Shown here: in pieces, positions 61,201 through 64,000 of the stretch
Layout of the letters: each line of letters opens with the position of its first letter
Numbering within the stretch: position 1 is the first letter of the stretch
Assembly: GCA_905233425.1 (NCBI GenBank)
Contig: CAJOEC010000011.1
Coordinates: 125,162-189,161 of the forward strand
Origin: an uncultured Prevotella sp.
Lineage (GTDB): Bacteria > Bacteroidota > Bacteroidia > Bacteroidales > Bacteroidaceae
Reading direction: 5' to 3'
DNA length: 64,000 bases
Notes under the pieces: model-generated
What the model was told of the DNA's origin: nothing
The model's database searches: none
The model's input: the letters and a program-made list of their open reading frames with translations, nothing else
Made by a program: the position numbers and the translations under genes

Positions 61201-61920
61201 ATGAAGAACGACAAAAAGCAGAATCAGTACCGCATAAACGAGCAGATTCGTGTGCGTGAAGTCCGCATAGTAGGCGAGAGCGGATCGACGGTGATGCCTA
61301 CACGACAAGCATTGGATATGGCCCGCCAGCAGGGTGTTGACCTTGTTGAGATTTCCCCTAACGCCAACCCGCCTGTGTGTCGTCTCATTGACTACTCCAA
61401 GTTCCTCTACCAGCAGAAGAAACGGCAGAAGGAGATGAAAGCCAAGCAGGTGAAGGTTGAGGTCAAGGAGATACGTTTCGGCCCCCAGACCGACGAGCAC
61501 GACTACCAGTTCAAGCTGAAGCACGCCCGCGAATTTCTTGAGGAAGGAAATAAGGTGCGCGCATACGTGTTTTTTCGCGGGCGCAGTATCCTTTTTAAGG
61601 AACAGGGCGAGGTTCTGCTGCTCCGTTTCGCCAACGACCTGGAAGACTGTGGCAAGGTGGAGTCGATGCCCAACCTCGAGGGAAAAAAGATGTTCCTCTA
61701 CTTGGCACCTAAGAAGGCTGGAGTGGCAAAGAAAAGCCAGCAGGCACGCGACCGCGAGGCCACGGTTGCCGAGCTGAAGGATACACCCCATAGCGCTCCA
61801 CAGCCCATCACCGACATCGATGTGGATACACCCGCCAACGGGGGGCTATTAGCCAACGCGAAGATTAGTGCCGAGGCACTGAAGATGTTGACGGAAAGTT
61901 CGGAAGAGGAAGAATCGTAA
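61201..61920 (+). CDS. infC: Translation initiation factor IF-3
   Basis: IF-3 binds the 30S subunit and checks start-codon pairing. [20 protein letters not shown] is the N-domain start, then [25 protein letters not shown], the linker [16 protein letters not shown], and the C-domain [21 protein letters not shown] with [12 protein letters not shown]-terminal tail of about 50 residues after about 190 is low-complexity and absent from the E. coli protein. The start is a plain ATG at 61201, whereas E. coli uses AUU for autoregulation. It is the first gene of infC-rpmI-rplT. Confidence 0.96.
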   Translation: MKNDKKQNQYRINEQIRVREVRIVGESGSTVMPTRQALDMARQQGVDLVEISPNANPPVCRLIDYSKFLYQQKKRQKEMKAKQVKVEVKEIRFGPQTDEHDYQFKLKHAREFLEEGNKVRAYVFFRGRSILFKEQGEVLLLRFANDLEDCGKVESMPNLEGKKMFLYLAPKKAGVAKKSQQARDREATVAELKDTPHSAPQPITDIDVDTPANGGLLANAKISAEALKMLTESSEEEES

Positions 61921-62008
61921 ATCGTAAATATAACAGATGCGCTGCGCCCGGTATATGCGTTGCCATCGCTTTAATAAATCAAAGTTTAATAATTTAAAAG
62001 TAAAAAAA

Positions 62009-62206
62009 ATGCCAAAAGTAAAGACAAACTCCGGCGCAAAGAAGAGATTCGCTTTCACCGGTACAGGTAAGGTTAAGAGACACCACGCTTACCACAGCCA
62101 CATCCTGACGAAGAAAACCAAGAAGCAGAAACGCAATCTGCAGGGCTACTCCATCGTCGACAAGACCAACATGAAGCAGGTACGCGACCTGTTGTGTCTC
62201 CGCTAA
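62009..62206 (+). CDS. rpmI: 50S ribosomal protein L35
   Basis: A 65-residue ribosomal protein: [20 protein letters not shown] is the diagnostic start, and [20 protein letters not shown] is the basic core. Met at 62009 is chosen over the upstream extension, which reads non-ribosomal sequence. It lies 88 bases after infC and 40 before rplT. Confidence 0.97.
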   Translation: MPKVKTNSGAKKRFAFTGTGKVKRHHAYHSHILTKKTKKQKRNLQGYSIVDKTNMKQVRDLLCLR

Positions 62207-62246
62207 CAGAAACCTATTGTCTAACATTTAAAGTAATCAGAAAACT

Positions 62247-62591
62247 ATGCCAAGATCAGTCAATCACGTTGCTTCAAGAGCAAAACGCAAGAGAATCCTC
62301 AAGCTCACCCGTGGCTATTTCGGAGCCCGCAGGAATGTATGGACAGTAGCAAAGAACACCTGGGAGAAAGGTCTGACCTACGCCTACCGCGACCGCCGCA
62401 CCAAGAAGCGCAATTTCCGCGCACTGTGGATTCAGCGCATCAACGCTGCCGCACGCATGGAGGGCATCAGCTACTCTAAGCTCATGGGTGCACTGGCAAA
62501 GGCCGGCATCGAGATCAACCGCAAGGTGCTCGCCGACCTCGCACTCAACAACCCCGAGGCTTTCAAGGCCATCGTGGAGAAGGTGAAATAA
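62247..62591 (+). CDS. rplT: 50S ribosomal protein L20
   Basis: A 114-residue early assembly protein of the large subunit. [20 protein letters not shown], then [20 protein letters not shown] and [20 protein letters not shown] are conserved. In other bacteria L20 represses its own operon by binding leader or intercistronic RNA. I see no obvious mimic in the 40 bases before rplT, but have not folded the RNA. Confidence 0.98.
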   Translation: MPRSVNHVASRAKRKRILKLTRGYFGARRNVWTVAKNTWEKGLTYAYRDRRTKKRNFRALWIQRINAAARMEGISYSKLMGALAKAGIEINRKVLADLALNNPEAFKAIVEKVK

Positions 62592-62640
62592 GAGAAAAGA
62601 GGAGAACGGCTCAACACCGTTCAAACCATCACAAGGTATT

Positions 62641-62681
62641 CCCTCCTACGTCAGGCCCCTTCCGGGAACTGCGTAGGAGGG
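62641..62681 (+). terminator. Terminator after rplT
   Basis: CCCTCCTACG pairs with CGTAGGAGGG in a perfect 10-bp stem followed by TTTGC. It closes infC-rpmI-rplT. Confidence 0.85.
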
Positions 62682-62734
62682 TTTGCATAGAAACAAACCA
62701 CAAATTATTATAACACCTATTATTGTATAGTACA

Positions 62735-64000
62735 ATGAAAACAAGTCAATTGATTCTGCTGTCGGCAGCCGCAGTGGCGCTGACGTCGTGTTCGGGAAAG
62801 CTCGGCGCTCTCTCGGCAGACTATTTTACAGTTACCCCCAGCCCGTTAGAGACACAGGTTGGACAGGTGCCTGCCACCATCACCGGCACATTCCCTGCCA
62901 AGTACATGAAGAAAAAGGCCGTGGTGACTGTCGTCCCACAACTGCGCTTCAACGGCCAGTCCGTAGACGGCCCCGGTGCCACGTTCCAGGGCGAGAAGGT
63001 GCTGGGCAACGACCAGACCATCAGCTACGCCGCTGGCGGACGCTACGACATGAAGACCAGCTTTGCCTACCAGCCTGAGATGCAGCAGAGCGAACTCTTC
63101 CTCACCTTCGACGCACGTGTGGGCAACAAGCGGGTGAACATTCCTGCTGTGAAAGTGGCCGACGGCGTCATCGCCACGTCGGAACTCTACAAGCGTACAC
63201 TTACCACCGCCAACCCCGCATTGGCCAAGGACGGATTCCAGCGCATTGTGAAGGAGGAGCAGGAGGCAAACATCAGGTTCCTCATCGGACAGGCTCAGCT
63301 TCGCAAGAGTGAGCTGCAGAACAACTCGGTGCAGGAGTTCGTGCGTCTGCTCCAGGAGATTGCCGCCGACCAGGAAGGCCGCCGTCTTGACAACGTCGAG
63401 GTGACTGGCTTCGCATCGCCCGACGGTGGCTACACCATCAACGACCGTCTGGCCAGCAATCGCCGTGCCGTTGCACAGAAATATGTGGACGAGCAGATGA
63501 AGAAGACCGGCGCCGGCGCACCCGTCGACACGAAGTACACCGCCGAGGACTGGGACGGATTCCAGAAACTGGTGAGCGCCAGCAACATCCAGGACAAGGA
63601 TGTCATCCTGCGCGTGCTTTCAATGTATCAGGATCCTGAGGAGCGCGAGGCACAGATACGTAGCATCTCGTCGGCATTCCGCGAACTGGCCGACGGCATA
63701 CTGCCACAACTGCGCCGTTCACGCCTCATCGCCAACTATGAGATCATTGGCCGCAGCGACGAGCAGATCATCGACCAGCTGAAGAGCGACGCTTCGAAGC
63801 TCTCTGTCGAGGAAATCCTCTATGCCGGAGGTGTACTCTACGCCGACAACGCCGACAAGGCCAAGGATGCCTACAATAAGGCTGCACAGCTCTACCCCCG
63901 CGATGCCCGCGCATTCAACAACCTGGCTCGTCTGGCATACGCCAACGGTGACTACAGCGAGGCACGCCGCATGGCGGAGAAGGCACTTGGCGCAAACCAG
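62735..64000 (+). CDS. OmpA-like / TPR lipoprotein, 3' end beyond window
   Basis: A partial gene, 422 codons and open at the edge. MKTSQLILLSAAAVALTSCS is a lipoprotein signal, with the Cys in LTSC. Residues about 25-190 form a beta-rich domain (FTVTPSPLETQVGQVPATIT). Residues about 195-300 resemble an OmpA-type peptidoglycan-binding domain (NVEVTGFASPDGGYTINDRL, ASNRRAVAQKYV). After about 350 helical repeats of the TPR type begin (AGGVLYADNADKAKDAYNKA, AFNNLARLAYANGDYSEARR). It is probably an outer-membrane lipoprotein linked to the cell wall. Confidence 0.8.
   Translation, partial: MKTSQLILLSAAAVALTSCSGKLGALSADYFTVTPSPLETQVGQVPATITGTFPAKYMKKKAVVTVVPQLRFNGQSVDGPGATFQGEKVLGNDQTISYAAGGRYDMKTSFAYQPEMQQSELFLTFDARVGNKRVNIPAVKVADGVIATSELYKRTLTTANPALAKDGFQRIVKEEQEANIRFLIGQAQLRKSELQNNSVQEFVRLLQEIAADQEGRRLDNVEVTGFASPDGGYTINDRLASNRRAVAQKYVDEQMKKTGAGAPVDTKYTAEDWDGFQKLVSASNIQDKDVILRVLSMYQDPEEREAQIRSISSAFRELADGILPQLRRSRLIANYEIIGRSDEQIIDQLKSDASKLSVEEILYAGGVLYADNADKAKDAYNKAAQLYPRDARAFNNLARLAYANGDYSEARRMAEKALGANQ

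Noticed and set aside
61921..62008. Possible L20-binding leader between infC and rpmI
   Set aside because: The stretch is short and AT-rich, and I could not see a convincing stem; an RNA fold would be needed.

Overview
The window looks like a Bacteroidota chromosome, most likely Prevotella or a near relative (Prevotellaceae). Genes are preceded by the Bacteroidota -7 box TAnnTTTG (usually TACCTTTGCA or TAACTTTGCA) and have no strong Shine-Dalgarno sequences. Typical families of this group are present: BACON-domain lipoproteins, BspA-like and cohesin/dockerin-like secreted proteins, DUF349, DUF5606, DUF5715, a long NusB and a one-chain alpha-glucan phosphorylase. No phage, plasmid, rRNA or CRISPR array was seen. 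One tRNA (Pro, UGG) is present.

Layout. 1-4.7 kb: two BACON surface proteins in an operon. 4.6-9.5 kb: an ATP-grasp protein, priA, purN and a broken Spi-domain fragment, with many palindromic repeats. 9.5-16.2 kb: a repeat-rich accessory region carrying a DUF7689-type gene pair and then an AT-richer cassette of an EEP-fold nuclease, an McrB-like GTPase, McrC and a probably truncated fourth gene. 16.2-21.1 kb: an orphan galactitol-type PTS IIC, a GxxExxY protein bracketed by tandem repeats, an exported KduI and a hexuronate-type MFS transporter. 21.2-33 kb: recA, a secreted GH13 amylase, class II aldolase, a fucose-isomerase-like protein, greA, methionine aminopeptidase, a zinc metallopeptidase, a DUF5715 protein and glycogen phosphorylase. 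33-40.5 kb: an AAA/DUF4143 ATPase, a cohesin/dockerin-like secreted pair with a small acidic peptide, a long untranslated leader, two decayed toxin-antitoxin modules inside direct repeats, and an Rpn-type nuclease. 40.6-64 kb: core genes, namely a patatin/beta-barrel protein, DUF349, tRNA-Pro, nusB-yajC-ybbR-coaE-DUF5606-addA-eamA, an acyl-ACP thioesterase, a C1 peptidase, aminopeptidase P, an NfnAB-like fused flavoprotein, tagaturonate reductase, infC-rpmI-rplT and a partial OmpA/TPR lipoprotein.

Function. Several genes point to plant polysaccharide use: KduI, the hexuronate transporter and tagaturonate reductase for uronates; the secreted amylase and glycogen phosphorylase for starch and glycogen; aldolase for central flux.

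The most unusual material is (i) the EEP nuclease-McrBC cassette with its accessory ORF, (ii) the GxxExxY gene between related repeats, (iii) genomic repeats read in frame inside at least three otherwise normal genes, (iv) two dyad arrays with an exact 22-nt period at different sites, and (v) a roughly 390-nt leader with a promoter and no reading frame.
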